Part shown: in pieces, positions 16,753 through 24,950 of the stretch
How the letters are laid out: each line of letters opens with the position of its first letter
How positions within the stretch are numbered: the first letter of the stretch is position 1
Assembly: GCF_023074835.1 (NCBI RefSeq)
Contig: NZ_JALLGW010000001.1
Span: forward strand, 2,108,001-2,172,000
DNA: 64,000 bases
Reading direction: 5' to 3'
From: Halomarina salina
Lineage (GTDB): Archaea; Halobacteriota; Halobacteria; Halobacteriales; Haloarculaceae
Notes under the pieces: generated by a model
What the model saw: the letters and a program-made list of their open reading frames with translations, nothing else
Database searches by the model: none
What the model was told of the DNA's origin: nothing
Made by a program: the position numbers and the translations under genes

Positions 16753-17454
16753 ATGGACCCCCGACGAACGCTCGCCCAGCAGATGGCCGGCGAGGTGGTG
16801 ATGAGCGACGACCCCGGCGGGACGCTCCGGAAGTGGCGCTCTGACTTCGGCGTCGCGCAGACCGACCTCGCCGACCGGCTCGACGTCTCGCCGTCGGTCG
16901 TCTCGGACTACGAGTCGGGTCGTCGACAGAACCCCGGTATCGGCGTCGTCCGACGACTCGTCGACGGCTTACTGGACATCGACGAGGCCCGCGGCGGCGG
17001 CCGCATCCGCCAGCACGCTCGCGTCCTCTCGGCCGGCTTCGACAGCGACGCGGTGCTCGACCTGCGCGAGTACCCCACCGCGGTCCAGCTCTCGCGGTTC
17101 TACGACGCCATCGACGCGACCGAACTCGTCGACGGTCGGTCGGCGACCATTGCCGGCCACACCGTCATCGACTCCATCGAGGCCATCACGCGGCTCTCCT
17201 CCGAGGAGTTCTACCGCCTGTACGGCCAGTCGACGAACCGCGCGCTCGTGTTCACGAACGTCACGCGAGGCGAGTCGCCGCTCGTCGCGCTGCGAGTCGT
17301 GACGCCGACGCCGACGGCGGTGGTCCTCCACGGTATCGACCCGGAAGACCTCTGGGAGCACGCGCCTGCGCTCGCACGCGCGGAGGGCTACTCGCTGGCG
17401 GTGACCGGACTGGAGAACGCCGAGATGCTGGACGCGTTGCGTGACGTCGCCTGA
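16753..17454 (+). CDS. XRE-family HTH transcriptional regulator
   Basis: A 233-residue regulator with an N-terminal Cro/C1-type helix-turn-helix (about residues 25-62: LRKWRSDFGVAQTDLADRL then SPSVVSDYESGRR). A C-terminal domain of ~150 residues follows, in which FTNVTRGESPLVALRVV and VVLHG form beta strands. This two-domain layout is known in archaeal regulators (COG1709 type), where the C-terminal part may bind a ligand. It is divergent from radB, with 120 bases between starts. A role in controlling radB is possible but not shown. Confidence 0.85.
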   Translation: MDPRRTLAQQMAGEVVMSDDPGGTLRKWRSDFGVAQTDLADRLDVSPSVVSDYESGRRQNPGIGVVRRLVDGLLDIDEARGGGRIRQHARVLSAGFDSDAVLDLREYPTAVQLSRFYDAIDATELVDGRSATIAGHTVIDSIEAITRLSSEEFYRLYGQSTNRALVFTNVTRGESPLVALRVVTPTPTAVVLHGIDPEDLWEHAPALARAEGYSLAVTGLENAEMLDALRDVA

Positions 17455-17511
17455 TTCGTGCCCCCGGTAGCTCCGCTGACAGCTGAGAATTCCGAGACGA
17501 CGACCGACAGG

Positions 17512-17862
17512 TCAGAGCGAGGGGGGCGTCGTCTCGTCCACTGCGAGTCGCAGGCCCTCCTCGGTGGCGCGGACGTACCCCTCGTGGACGAGTTTCGGGA
17601 GGTGAGCGTGGTGCAGCGCGATTGCGACCGGTTTCCGTTCCGACTCGTCGAGTGAATCCGGGGCACATCCGTTCTCGGCGGCCGCAACCGCGACGACTAC
17701 CTCGTCGAACGAGACCGGTCCGTCGCTCTCCGCGAGGTAGGCGACGACCCGTCGACGCCGCTCGTCGGTGAACACGTCGAGGCGGCCACCCGACTGGAGG
17801 TCGTCGTGCGGTCGGTCGTCGAACGTCGCCGTGGACCGGGCCTGTTTCTCTGTCTCCGACAT
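17512..17862 (-). CDS. Winged-helix domain protein (haloarchaeal DUF7344-like)
   Basis: A 116-residue protein with one winged-helix domain (about 28-105: LDVFTDERRRRVVAYLAES, then HHAHLPKLVHEGYV). This is the common haloarchaeal small wHTH architecture, often placed beside sensor genes. The ATG at 17862 (MSETEKQ) is preferred to an upstream TTG. It follows the PAS/GAF/HTH-10 gene by 49 bases on the same strand and may be cotranscribed with it. DNA binding is likely; target genes are unknown. Confidence 0.8.
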   Translation of the reverse strand: MSETEKQARSTATFDDRPHDDLQSGGRLDVFTDERRRRVVAYLAESDGPVSFDEVVVAVAAAENGCAPDSLDESERKPVAIALHHAHLPKLVHEGYVRATEEGLRLAVDETTPPSL

Positions 17863-17911
17863 CACGAGCAATGATTACGAGCAGACCGACGTGAACTGAA
17901 GGGCTAGACAG

Positions 17912-19975
17912 TTAATCCTCGCCAGCCGACAGGTCGGGACGTTCGAGGAGTTGCTCCAGGATGCGCTGGTGTGCGCGCCTGAGGTGCTTGTGCGTCGTCG
18001 GCGAGGAGACGCCCAACGAGTCGGCGACGTCCTCGGCGGTCGAGTCCCGCGGCCACTCGAAGTACCCCGCGTAGTACGCGACCTCCAGCGCGGCCTGTTG
18101 CCGGTCGCTCAGGGTGTCTTCGAGGGAGATGCGCGCCCGGTCAGGGTGGTCCGACCGGGGTACGGTTCGCTGGGCGACGAGTTCGATGTCGCTGTTGCTG
18201 TCACCGAGCGCTTCGACGAGTCCCCGAACGTCCGCGTCGTCCGGCAGCTCCGCCACGATGCGGAACGCCCCGTCCTCGACGACGGCCGACCGGATTCGAC
18301 CGCCCAGCGAGTAGAGCTGGGAGGTGAGGTCCAGGTGGGTCGCCCGCAGTTCGTACACCGCGGGGTCGGCGTCGCGGACGCGGCGGAACTCCCGGCACCA
18401 CTCGTAGCCGTCGAGTAGCTCCTCGAACCGCTCGGTCGACACGTTCTCGACGCGCACGTACTGCAGGTGGTCGTTCGTCGTGGGAATCGTGCGCTCGAAC
18501 GTCACGCGCCCCTCCTCGCCCACCTCCTCGATGAGGGTCGGGACGTGGTCGGTCGTTCGCAACTCCACTTCGAGGAGGCTGTCGCCCATCAGTGCTACCT
18601 TCCGTTCGAGCGCGTTCAGCGCGTGCCCGAGCGCACCGCCGAGGTCCGAGAGGACGGCGCACTCCCGCGCGTCGAACCCGGCCACCTCGTCGGAGTACAC
18701 CGTGAGGACACCGAACCGACGCCCGTCGTGGACGATGGGTATCGCCGCACAGGAGCGGAACCCCTCCGCGAGGGCGTCCGTCCGCCAGTCGTCCTCGTCG
18801 GTCGCCGTCGCCTCCAGGTCCTCGACAACCTCGACCGACCGGGTCGTCAGCGCGCGCCGTATCGGGCAGTCCAGGTCCGCGTCGAGTTCGAGGACGGTGT
18901 CGCCGTCGACGAACCCGCCACCGTCTCCCGCGTGGGCGCGTGCGGGGAGGACCGACCGACCCGGCGCGAGTTCACCCATCCAGGCGAAGACGTACGGTTC
19001 GGCGTCGACGAGGCGCTCACAGACGGTCTGTTCGACCTCGTCGCGCGTCTCCGCGTCGACCAGCGCCTGGACGATCTCCCGGATGACCTTGTTGACGCGG
19101 TTGAGACGAGCCAGTTCGTCGCGGTGTGCGGCGAGTTCGCGCTGGCGACGGTTCCGCTCGCTGACGTCCCTGAAGATACCCTGGACGACGCTCCCGCTGG
19201 GGAGGTCCGTCACGCCCGCTCGTATCTCGACCGGGACTCGTGTGCCGTCGCGTCGAACGACCTCTCGAATCTGCTCTTCTTCGAGGACGCCACCGATCTC
19301 GGCGTGTTCGTCGAATATCTCCCGGTACCGGTCGGCCTCCTCTGGTGGGTGGAGGTCCGTCTGGGGGCGGCCGACGAGGTCCTCGTAGGGTCGGTCGAAC
19401 AGGTCGACTGCCGCCTCGTTCACGTCCAGAATCTCGCCGGTCTCGGCGTCGGCGGCCACGATGGCGTCCGGCGCGGCGTCGACCAGTCGACGGTAGCGCT
19501 CCCGCGACGCCCGCAGTTCGGCGTCCTGGTCGTCCGTCGTCGTCTCCGTCCGCGTCTCGGTTTCGAGTTCCCCCGACCCGTCGTCCGGAGATCCGCTGCC
19601 GGTTCGACGGAGCGTCACCACCGTCAGACGATGCCCCGCCTGCTCGACGTCCCTCGCGACGACGCGGACCGCTGCTCCCTCCTCGACGCGTGCAGTCGCG
19701 TCACACTCCCGGTCGCCGTCACCAGCGGCTGTCGACGGCAGCACACCTCCCTCGACGAACGCCTCGTACGGTTCGCCTCGCACCGATTCGGGGGGCCGGT
19801 CGAACAGTTCACCGAACTGGTCGTTGGCGAAGACGACGGTTCGGTCGCAGTCGAGGACGGCCAGCGGGTCGCTCGTCGTCGCCGCGACCGCTCGGAACAG
19901 TGTCGCCTCGTCGAGCAACGGAGCGGTCGAGTCGCCGTCCGTGGTATCGTCGTACGCCGGCGGCTCACGGCTCAC
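17912..19975 (-). CDS. PAS-PAS-GAF-HTH-10 (Bat-like) sensor regulator
   Basis: A 687-residue regulator. Its order is PAS (about 22-110, LFRAVAATTSDPLAVLD), a second PAS with PAC-type end (about 155-275, LVDAAPDAIVAADAETGEI), GAF (about 290-440, CAAIPIVHDGRRFGVLTVY), a bacterio-opsin-activator linker domain (about 450-610) and a C-terminal HTH-10 (about 620-675, LSDRQQAALEVAYYAGYF). There is no kinase domain, so signals reach DNA within one protein, as in Bat, the bacterio-opsin activator. The sensed cue is unknown: redox, light or small molecule. A GGAATTAAAG box 27 bases upstream marks a leaderless start. Confidence 0.9.
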   Translation of the reverse strand: MSREPPAYDDTTDGDSTAPLLDEATLFRAVAATTSDPLAVLDCDRTVVFANDQFGELFDRPPESVRGEPYEAFVEGGVLPSTAAGDGDRECDATARVEEGAAVRVVARDVEQAGHRLTVVTLRRTGSGSPDDGSGELETETRTETTTDDQDAELRASRERYRRLVDAAPDAIVAADAETGEILDVNEAAVDLFDRPYEDLVGRPQTDLHPPEEADRYREIFDEHAEIGGVLEEEQIREVVRRDGTRVPVEIRAGVTDLPSGSVVQGIFRDVSERNRRQRELAAHRDELARLNRVNKVIREIVQALVDAETRDEVEQTVCERLVDAEPYVFAWMGELAPGRSVLPARAHAGDGGGFVDGDTVLELDADLDCPIRRALTTRSVEVVEDLEATATDEDDWRTDALAEGFRSCAAIPIVHDGRRFGVLTVYSDEVAGFDARECAVLSDLGGALGHALNALERKVALMGDSLLEVELRTTDHVPTLIEEVGEEGRVTFERTIPTTNDHLQYVRVENVSTERFEELLDGYEWCREFRRVRDADPAVYELRATHLDLTSQLYSLGGRIRSAVVEDGAFRIVAELPDDADVRGLVEALGDSNSDIELVAQRTVPRSDHPDRARISLEDTLSDRQQAALEVAYYAGYFEWPRDSTAEDVADSLGVSSPTTHKHLRRAHQRILEQLLERPDLSAGED

Positions 19976-20111
19976 GCCCGCCAGTTGGACCGAGTGGAAT
20001 TAAAGACGTTGGCCGGCCGATTTGCTATCGCAGCATATCGTTTACGAGGTATGGTCGGCAGCACAGCCGCTCGGCGGCCAGCGTCTCGGAAAACGCGTGT
20101 TCGGCGGCGTT

Positions 20112-20495
20112 TCAGTCGATCTGCTCCGCGTACGCGTCGGCGCCGAGCAGTGCGTCGAGTTCGTCCTCGTCGACGTCGGTCAGTTCGAGCATCCAGCCGT
20201 CGCCGTAGGGGTCCTCGTTGACGAGTTCTGGTTCGTCGAACAGGTTCTCGTTGACGGCGCTGACGGTCCCCGACAGCGGCGAGTAGAGGTCGGAGACGGC
20301 CTTGATGGACTCGACGACGCCGAACTCGGCGTCCTGTTCGACCGAGTCTCCCTCCTCCGGGAGTTCGACGAAGACGACGTCGCCCAGTTCGTCCTGTGCG
20401 AAGTCGGAGATGCCGATTCGAGCGGTGTGGTCGTCGTAACGTGCCCACTCGTGCGTTTCCAGGTATCGAAGGTCGTCGGGTGTCTCGAAGCTCAT
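20112..20495 (-). CDS. gcvH: Glycine cleavage system H protein
   Basis: A 127-residue lipoyl carrier. The lipoylation site is K65 in [14 protein letters not shown], followed by [11 protein letters not shown], both standard. It shuttles the aminomethyl group between the P, T and L proteins. It overlaps the end of gcvT by 4 bases (ATGA), indicating translational coupling, and is the second gene of the gcvT-gcvH unit. The P-protein subunits are about 11 kb away on the other strand. Length and C-terminus ([10 protein letters not shown]) are normal. Confidence 0.96.
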   Translation of the reverse strand: MSFETPDDLRYLETHEWARYDDHTARIGISDFAQDELGDVVFVELPEEGDSVEQDAEFGVVESIKAVSDLYSPLSGTVSAVNENLFDEPELVNEDPYGDGWMLELTDVDEDELDALLGADAYAEQID

Positions 20496-21571
20496 TGGAA
20501 GGGTGTGTCCGCGATGCGTGCCTGCTTGTGTTGCCCGCGAACCACGACCTGCACGCTCGTGTCGGGGTCCGCGTACTCGCTCGGGACGTACCCGAGGCCG
20601 ATCGGTCGGTCGAGGGTGGGACTCATCGTCCCGCTGGTGAGGTGGCCGACGACCTCTCCGTCCTCGTTCGCGACCTCGTAGCCGTGCCGGGGGACGCCCC
20701 GGTCGAGCAGTTCGACGCCGACGAACCGGACCGCCGGGTCACGCGCGTCCGCGAGTGCGTCGCGACCGACGAACGACGGTTCGGCGTCGAGTTTCACGAC
20801 GAACCCCACGCCCGCCTCGTAGGGCGTCCGGGGTTCGTCGTCGGGGTCGAAGTCCTGTCCCGAGAGGAGGAAGCCGTGTTCGATGCGGAGCGTGTCGCGC
20901 GCGCCGAGGCCGCAGGGCTGGCAGTCGAACTCGCGCCAGACCGTCTCGGCGTCGTCGCTGGGACAGAGCAGTTCGAAGCCGTCCTCGCCGGTGTAGCCGG
21001 TGCGGGCCGCCAGCACCGGTACGCCCGCGACCGACGTTTCTGCGATCTCGAACCGGCCGACCTCGCGGACCGCCTCTCCGGCGGCCTCGGCGACGAGGTC
21101 CTCGCTCCCCGGCCCCTGGACCGCGAACATGGCGTACGCGTCGGTCGCGTTCTCGACCTCGCAGTCGAGCCCCCACTCGTCGCGGTGGGTCGTCCACCGG
21201 TCGTACGTCTGCTCGTCGTGTCCCGCGTTCGGGACGAACAGGTAGCCCGACTCGTCGGGCAGGTCGTAGACGACGGTGTCGTCTAGCATGACCCCACGCT
21301 CGTCGACGATGGCCGAGTACTGGCCCTCGCCCGGCGAGAGTCGCGACACGTCGTTGGTCGTCAGCCGTTGCATCAGGTCGAACGCGTCGGGGCCGGTCAC
21401 TCGAATCTCGCCCATGTGCGAGACGTCGAAGATGCCCGCGCCCTCCCGGACGGCGGTGTGTTCGGTCCGGATGGAGTCGAACTCCACCGGCATATCCCAC
21501 CCGCCGAACTCCGTGAACGACGCGCCGCGCTCGGCGTGAACCTCGCGCAACGGCGGTGTTCGAAGGGCCAT
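20492..21571 (-). CDS. gcvT: Glycine cleavage system T protein (aminomethyltransferase)
   Basis: A 359-residue tetrahydrofolate-dependent aminomethyltransferase. Family motifs are [13 protein letters not shown] near residue 15, [11 protein letters not shown], the catalytic-region [23 protein letters not shown] and the C-terminal [21 protein letters not shown]. It converts H-protein-bound aminomethyl to methylene-THF and ammonia. The ATG at 21571 (MALRTPPL) fits the family; upstream codons cross an AT-rich promoter (GGTAATC about 35 bases upstream). It is divergent from the CBS gene. I saw no glycine-riboswitch-like tandem aptamer upstream. Confidence 0.96.
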   Translation of the reverse strand: MALRTPPLREVHAERGASFTEFGGWDMPVEFDSIRTEHTAVREGAGIFDVSHMGEIRVTGPDAFDLMQRLTTNDVSRLSPGEGQYSAIVDERGVMLDDTVVYDLPDESGYLFVPNAGHDEQTYDRWTTHRDEWGLDCEVENATDAYAMFAVQGPGSEDLVAEAAGEAVREVGRFEIAETSVAGVPVLAARTGYTGEDGFELLCPSDDAETVWREFDCQPCGLGARDTLRIEHGFLLSGQDFDPDDEPRTPYEAGVGFVVKLDAEPSFVGRDALADARDPAVRFVGVELLDRGVPRHGYEVANEDGEVVGHLTSGTMSPTLDRPIGLGYVPSEYADPDTSVQVVVRGQHKQARIADTPFQ

Positions 21572-21824
21572 ATCGCCCACCTCGGGGCGAGTGACGTAAT
21601 GATTTGGTAATCGAGGTCGCGACAGTGATGAATCGTATGTTGCGATATAGAACAGTCGCCGTTTCGTCATGAGATATCGTGCGTGGAAGTCGCTGAACGC
21701 CCGTCGGGGTGGATATCCCGTCAGATTCGGTACTCGACTGGCTGTCCCCCACGTCCGGTCGCGACGGCGGACTCATGAACGTCCATGATAATCCTTATCC
21801 TCCGAGCCCTGCTTGGTGGGACTG

Positions 21825-22226
21825 ATGGACGATGTCTTCGTCGGGAGCGTGATGTCCTCTCCCGTACACACGGTGCGCGCCGACACGGCGCTCGGGACCG
21901 CTGGTGAACTGATGCTCGAACACGGAATCGGGTCGGTCATCGTCGTCGACGAGGACGACAAACTGGAGGGAATCCTGACCGCGACCGACTTCGTTCGGGT
22001 CGTCGCGGAGGCCGAGACGGACTCGAGTGCCCCGGTCTCCACCGAGATGAGTACCGATATCACGACGACGACAGCCGACCAATCCATCCAGAGTGTCGCG
22101 AACGTGATGCTGGACCACGAGTTCCACCACGTGCCGGTCGTCGACGACGGGACCGTCATCGGTGTCGTGACGACGACCGACCTGACGGCGTACCTCTCCA
22201 CCCGAGAAGCGCCGACGCCGGCCTGA
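21825..22226 (+). CDS. CBS-domain pair protein
   Basis: A 133-residue stand-alone Bateman module with two CBS repeats. The first (about 6-60) includes VGSVMSSPVHTVRADT and LEGILTATDFVRVV. The second (about 72-125) includes MLDHEFHHVPVVDDG and VIGVVTTTDLTAYL. Such pairs bind adenosine nucleotides and act as energy or SAM sensors. No effector domain is attached, so it must act on another protein. A CCTTATCC box 27 bases upstream supports the start at 21825 rather than an upstream TTG. The ligand is unknown. Confidence 0.9.
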   Translation: MDDVFVGSVMSSPVHTVRADTALGTAGELMLEHGIGSVIVVDEDDKLEGILTATDFVRVVAEAETDSSAPVSTEMSTDITTTTADQSIQSVANVMLDHEFHHVPVVDDGTVIGVVTTTDLTAYLSTREAPTPA

Positions 22227-22370
22227 GTACGAGCGAACCCGACCGTGTGGGTCGTTCTCTCGAATGCCCACGCGTCGCTATCCTGTGGTGTCTCCGACCG
22301 CTCGTCGTTCGGGTCAAGCCGCGCCGTCGCTCGGCGCTCAGCTCTGCGAAAAACTGGTGTAGTACCGGTC

Positions 22371-22389
22371 GCCACCGCGGCGCGGTGGC
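22371..22389. terminator. Perfect hairpin between convergent CBS and cold-shock genes
   Basis: GCCACCGC-GGC-GCGGTGGC forms an 8-bp perfect stem in the 174-base convergent gap, 11 bases beyond the cspA stop. The opposite side has a GCGAAAAAC run. It may serve as a bidirectional 3'-end structure. Confidence 0.4.
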
Positions 22390-22400
22390 CGTCGGTGGTC

Positions 22401-22595
22401 TTACGTTCGGACGACGTTCGTCGCGCGCGGGCCCTTGGGGGCCTGTTCGATGTCGAACTCGATGTCCGTCCCCTCGGTGAGGTCCTCGCCGCCGACGTCC
22501 TCCATGTGGAAGAACACGTCGTCGTCAGCATCCTCGGTGGAAATGAAACCGTAGCCGCCCGTGTCGTTGAAGAAATCAACCGTACCGTTTGCCAT
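22401..22595 (-). CDS. cspA: Cold-shock domain protein
   Basis: A 64-residue single cold-shock domain. It has both RNA-binding motifs in near-standard form: GYGFIST (RNP1-like) and DVFFHMEDV (RNP2-like), after MANGTVDFFNDTG. It binds single-stranded RNA or DNA and probably acts as an RNA chaperone. Length is typical of haloarchaeal CspA. The ATG at 22595 matches family starts. No strong TATA box lies 27 bases upstream, so this mRNA may carry a 5'UTR, as cold-shock mRNAs often do. Confidence 0.96.
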   Translation of the reverse strand: MANGTVDFFNDTGGYGFISTEDADDDVFFHMEDVGGEDLTEGTDIEFDIEQAPKGPRATNVVRT

Positions 22596-22712
22596 TACGA
22601 ACAACCGTCGACGCCACCCACGGATAGCGCTTGCGAGGGTCGCGCTACCACGACTGCCGGCGCCCGGCAGTCCGAGCCTCGCTCCATCGGGTCATCACTG
22701 CTCGGCCGCTGT

Positions 22713-22937
22713 TCAGCTCTCGAACGGTTCGTCGTCGCGGTGGTTGTCGACGTTCTCCTGTTCGGCGGCCTCCTCCTCGCGGACCTCCGACTTGCGCTCG
22801 ACCTCCTCCTCTATCTCCTCGTTGCGCTGTTCGCGGGCGGCCTCCTTGGCCTCCGCTTCGGCCTCGTCGACGTCCTCGGCGTCCTCCTCCTCTTTCTCCT
22901 TGGCCATCGTCCGGTCTCGTTCGTGCTCGTCGGACAT
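22713..22937 (-). CDS. Small highly charged coiled-coil protein
   Basis: A 74-residue protein dominated by Glu, Asp, Lys and Arg (KEKEEEDAEDVDEAEAEA). It is predicted to be one long helix or to be disordered, with no hydrophobic core or cysteines. The start at 22937 (MSDEHERD) has an in-frame ATG ten codons later as an alternative. It lies 117 bases upstream of cspA on the same strand. Function is unknown; such proteins in haloarchaea are often conserved but uncharacterised. Confidence 0.6.
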   Translation of the reverse strand: MSDEHERDRTMAKEKEEEDAEDVDEAEAEAKEAAREQRNEEIEEEVERKSEVREEEAAEQENVDNHRDDEPFES

Positions 22938-23054
22938 AGCTCGCGGTTCGAAGGGCGACGGCATATGTCTGGGGGCGGCCACGGCAAGTCCGTCCGGTAC
23001 TCCCTCCGGTCGCCCGCCTGATCGTCGGTTCGAGCGGTCACCGGGGGTCGGTAC

Positions 23055-24854
23055 TCAGTCGCCGAGGCGCGTCTCGCCCTCCGGTTCCACGTCGAGACCG
23101 AACTCGTGGGCTCGGGTACGCCAGAACTCGGCGAACCCCTCTTCACCGGTCTCGACGGTCGACTCGCCGCTGTGGACCTGATCGAGTTTCAGGTCGACCT
23201 CGTCCATCAGGCGGTCGCCCACGTCGTCGGTGATGACCCCCGACCGGACGGCGTCGAGGACGGCGCTCTTCTCCTGCTGGAGGACCTGTCGCTCCCCGAC
23301 CAGCAGTCGCTCGCGGCGGAGTTCGGGGTTCTTCGACAGCAGCGACGCGATGGTCTCCTGAAGCTCCTGCTGTTCGCGTTCGTACTCGTTGGTGAAGTCC
23401 TGATACACCTCTCGGGGCAGGTCGCCGTTCCGCTTGAGGCGCTCGGCGGCGTCGAGCGCCGCGTTCACCGCCCGTCGCCGCCCGACGAGGAGTTCGTAGA
23501 GCTCCTCCGCGTCCGAGCGGGTGATGACGCCGAGTCCGTCGAGCAGGCGCTCCATCGAGAGCCCCTGGACGACCAGCGAGAACGCGGCGACGCCGAACAC
23601 CATCGCCCGGAGTTCCTCGCGGAAGGGGAACGGCCCACCGGACTCGACGGTGGCCGGCAACCCGAGGACGAGCGCGATGGGAATCGAGCCGTGGAGGCCG
23701 CCCCACAGCATCACGTGCTGGTACGAGCGCGAGATGGTCGGTTCCTGGACGCGGTTCGCGATGGCGGTGATGGGGTAGACGACCGCCGCACGCGCGAGGA
23801 GGACGAGCGGGATGGCGACGAGGATGAGCCATCCGTGTTGAACCACCTGATTGATGGGCGTCGTGAGGCCGATCATCAGGAAGATGAAGGTGTTGACGAG
23901 GAAGGCGAGCGTCTCCAGCGAGTTGAACACGGATATCTTCGTCCGGGGGCTCATCGCGTACTCCGCGCCGCGGTTCCCGATGAACAGGCCCGCGACGACG
24001 GTGGCGATGACGCCCGAGACGTGGAGGTAGTGCTCGGCGACGAGGAACGACCCGTACGCGAGGATGAGCGTCAGGACGATCTCGGTCATGTGGTCGTCGA
24101 GATTGTACATCACGCTGTACACCGCGTAGCCGAGCACCAGCCCGACGACGAGCCCGCCGATGCTCACGAGGACGACGTCGACGAGCAGCCCTCCCATGCC
24201 ACTCGGGGTGAACAGGTCCTCGGCAGAGGAGTCACTCGCGACGAGCGCGAGGAGCGCCGAGAACAGCACGACGCCGACGCCGTCGTTGACGAGGCTCTCC
24301 CCCTCGACGAGGACGGCGAGCCGGTCGGGCGCGCCGAGTTCCTTGAACAGCGCCAGCACGCTCACGGGATCGGTGGGGAGGATCATCGCCGCGAACAGCA
24401 GCGAGACGAGCAACGGGAACCCGAAGGCGTACACGCCGGCGGCTCCCAGCAGCGCGACCGAGACGAGGAGGCCGACGACCGCCAGTGCGAGTACCGGGCC
24501 GAGGTTCCGCCGGAGGCGTTCGAAGTCGGTCGTCGCCGCCCCCTCGAACAGGAGCGGTGGCAGGAGGACGAGCAGGATGAGGTCGTGTGAGAGGCCGAAC
24601 GGGACGTGGAACGCGTCGGTCGCGTACCGGACGATAGAGAGTCCGATACCGGCCATCAGGAGGGCGACGGTGTAGGGGAAGCGGCCGACCTTGGCGACGA
24701 ACACACCGACTGCCGCGGCGATGAGCGCTATCGGCAGCAGGTCGATGAGGATCTCCTCGATGGTCGGTGCCTGCTCCCCCGCCTGGAGGAGCAGCGGAGC
24801 GACCACCGATGCGAATCCGAGTTCCATATCCGTCTCCACTCGGGCATCGTTCAT
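23055..24854 (-). CDS. Na+/H+ antiporter, CPA1 (NhaP-like)
   Basis: A 599-residue protein with about 12-13 membrane segments from residue ~35 to ~440, then a ~150-residue charged cytoplasmic C-terminus. Diagnostic pieces are LPPLLFEGAATTDFERLRRN (the TM4 region of CPA1 exchangers), ILPTDPVSVLALFKELGAP (the proton/cation-site ND/DP segment) and LVEGESLVNDGVGVVLF. It exchanges Na+ (or K+) for H+ across the cell membrane, useful for salt and pH balance. The tail contains coiled-coil helices (YEREQQELQETIASLL) that may regulate it. The first Met or one nine residues later could be the true start. Confidence 0.93.
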   Translation of the reverse strand: MNDARVETDMELGFASVVAPLLLQAGEQAPTIEEILIDLLPIALIAAAVGVFVAKVGRFPYTVALLMAGIGLSIVRYATDAFHVPFGLSHDLILLVLLPPLLFEGAATTDFERLRRNLGPVLALAVVGLLVSVALLGAAGVYAFGFPLLVSLLFAAMILPTDPVSVLALFKELGAPDRLAVLVEGESLVNDGVGVVLFSALLALVASDSSAEDLFTPSGMGGLLVDVVLVSIGGLVVGLVLGYAVYSVMYNLDDHMTEIVLTLILAYGSFLVAEHYLHVSGVIATVVAGLFIGNRGAEYAMSPRTKISVFNSLETLAFLVNTFIFLMIGLTTPINQVVQHGWLILVAIPLVLLARAAVVYPITAIANRVQEPTISRSYQHVMLWGGLHGSIPIALVLGLPATVESGGPFPFREELRAMVFGVAAFSLVVQGLSMERLLDGLGVITRSDAEELYELLVGRRRAVNAALDAAERLKRNGDLPREVYQDFTNEYEREQQELQETIASLLSKNPELRRERLLVGERQVLQQEKSAVLDAVRSGVITDDVGDRLMDEVDLKLDQVHSGESTVETGEEGFAEFWRTRAHEFGLDVEPEGETRLGD

Positions 24855-24914
24855 AAGCGACGGGCTGTCGTGCTGGGAAATGCGCCGACAGCTGTCGGTC
24901 GGGTGGCACGAATC

Positions 24915-24935
24915 CGGCGCGAAAAAGCGCCTCGG
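24915..24935 (-). terminator. T-rich terminator after the halolysin gene
   Basis: Read on the minus strand, about 25 bases after the protease stop codon, GGCGCTTTTTCGCGC gives a T5 run flanked by GCGC repeats that can pair. Archaeal transcription commonly ends at such short T runs. It lies before the antiporter gene on the same strand, so the two are probably separate transcripts. Confidence 0.5.
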
Positions 24936-24950
24936 GAACCGACTGCGCGA

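Noticed and set aside
20496-21824. Possible glycine riboswitch at gcvT or gcvH
   Set aside because: The gap upstream of gcvT has only promoter boxes and no paired tandem-aptamer structure; the gcvT mRNA leader appears to be short.
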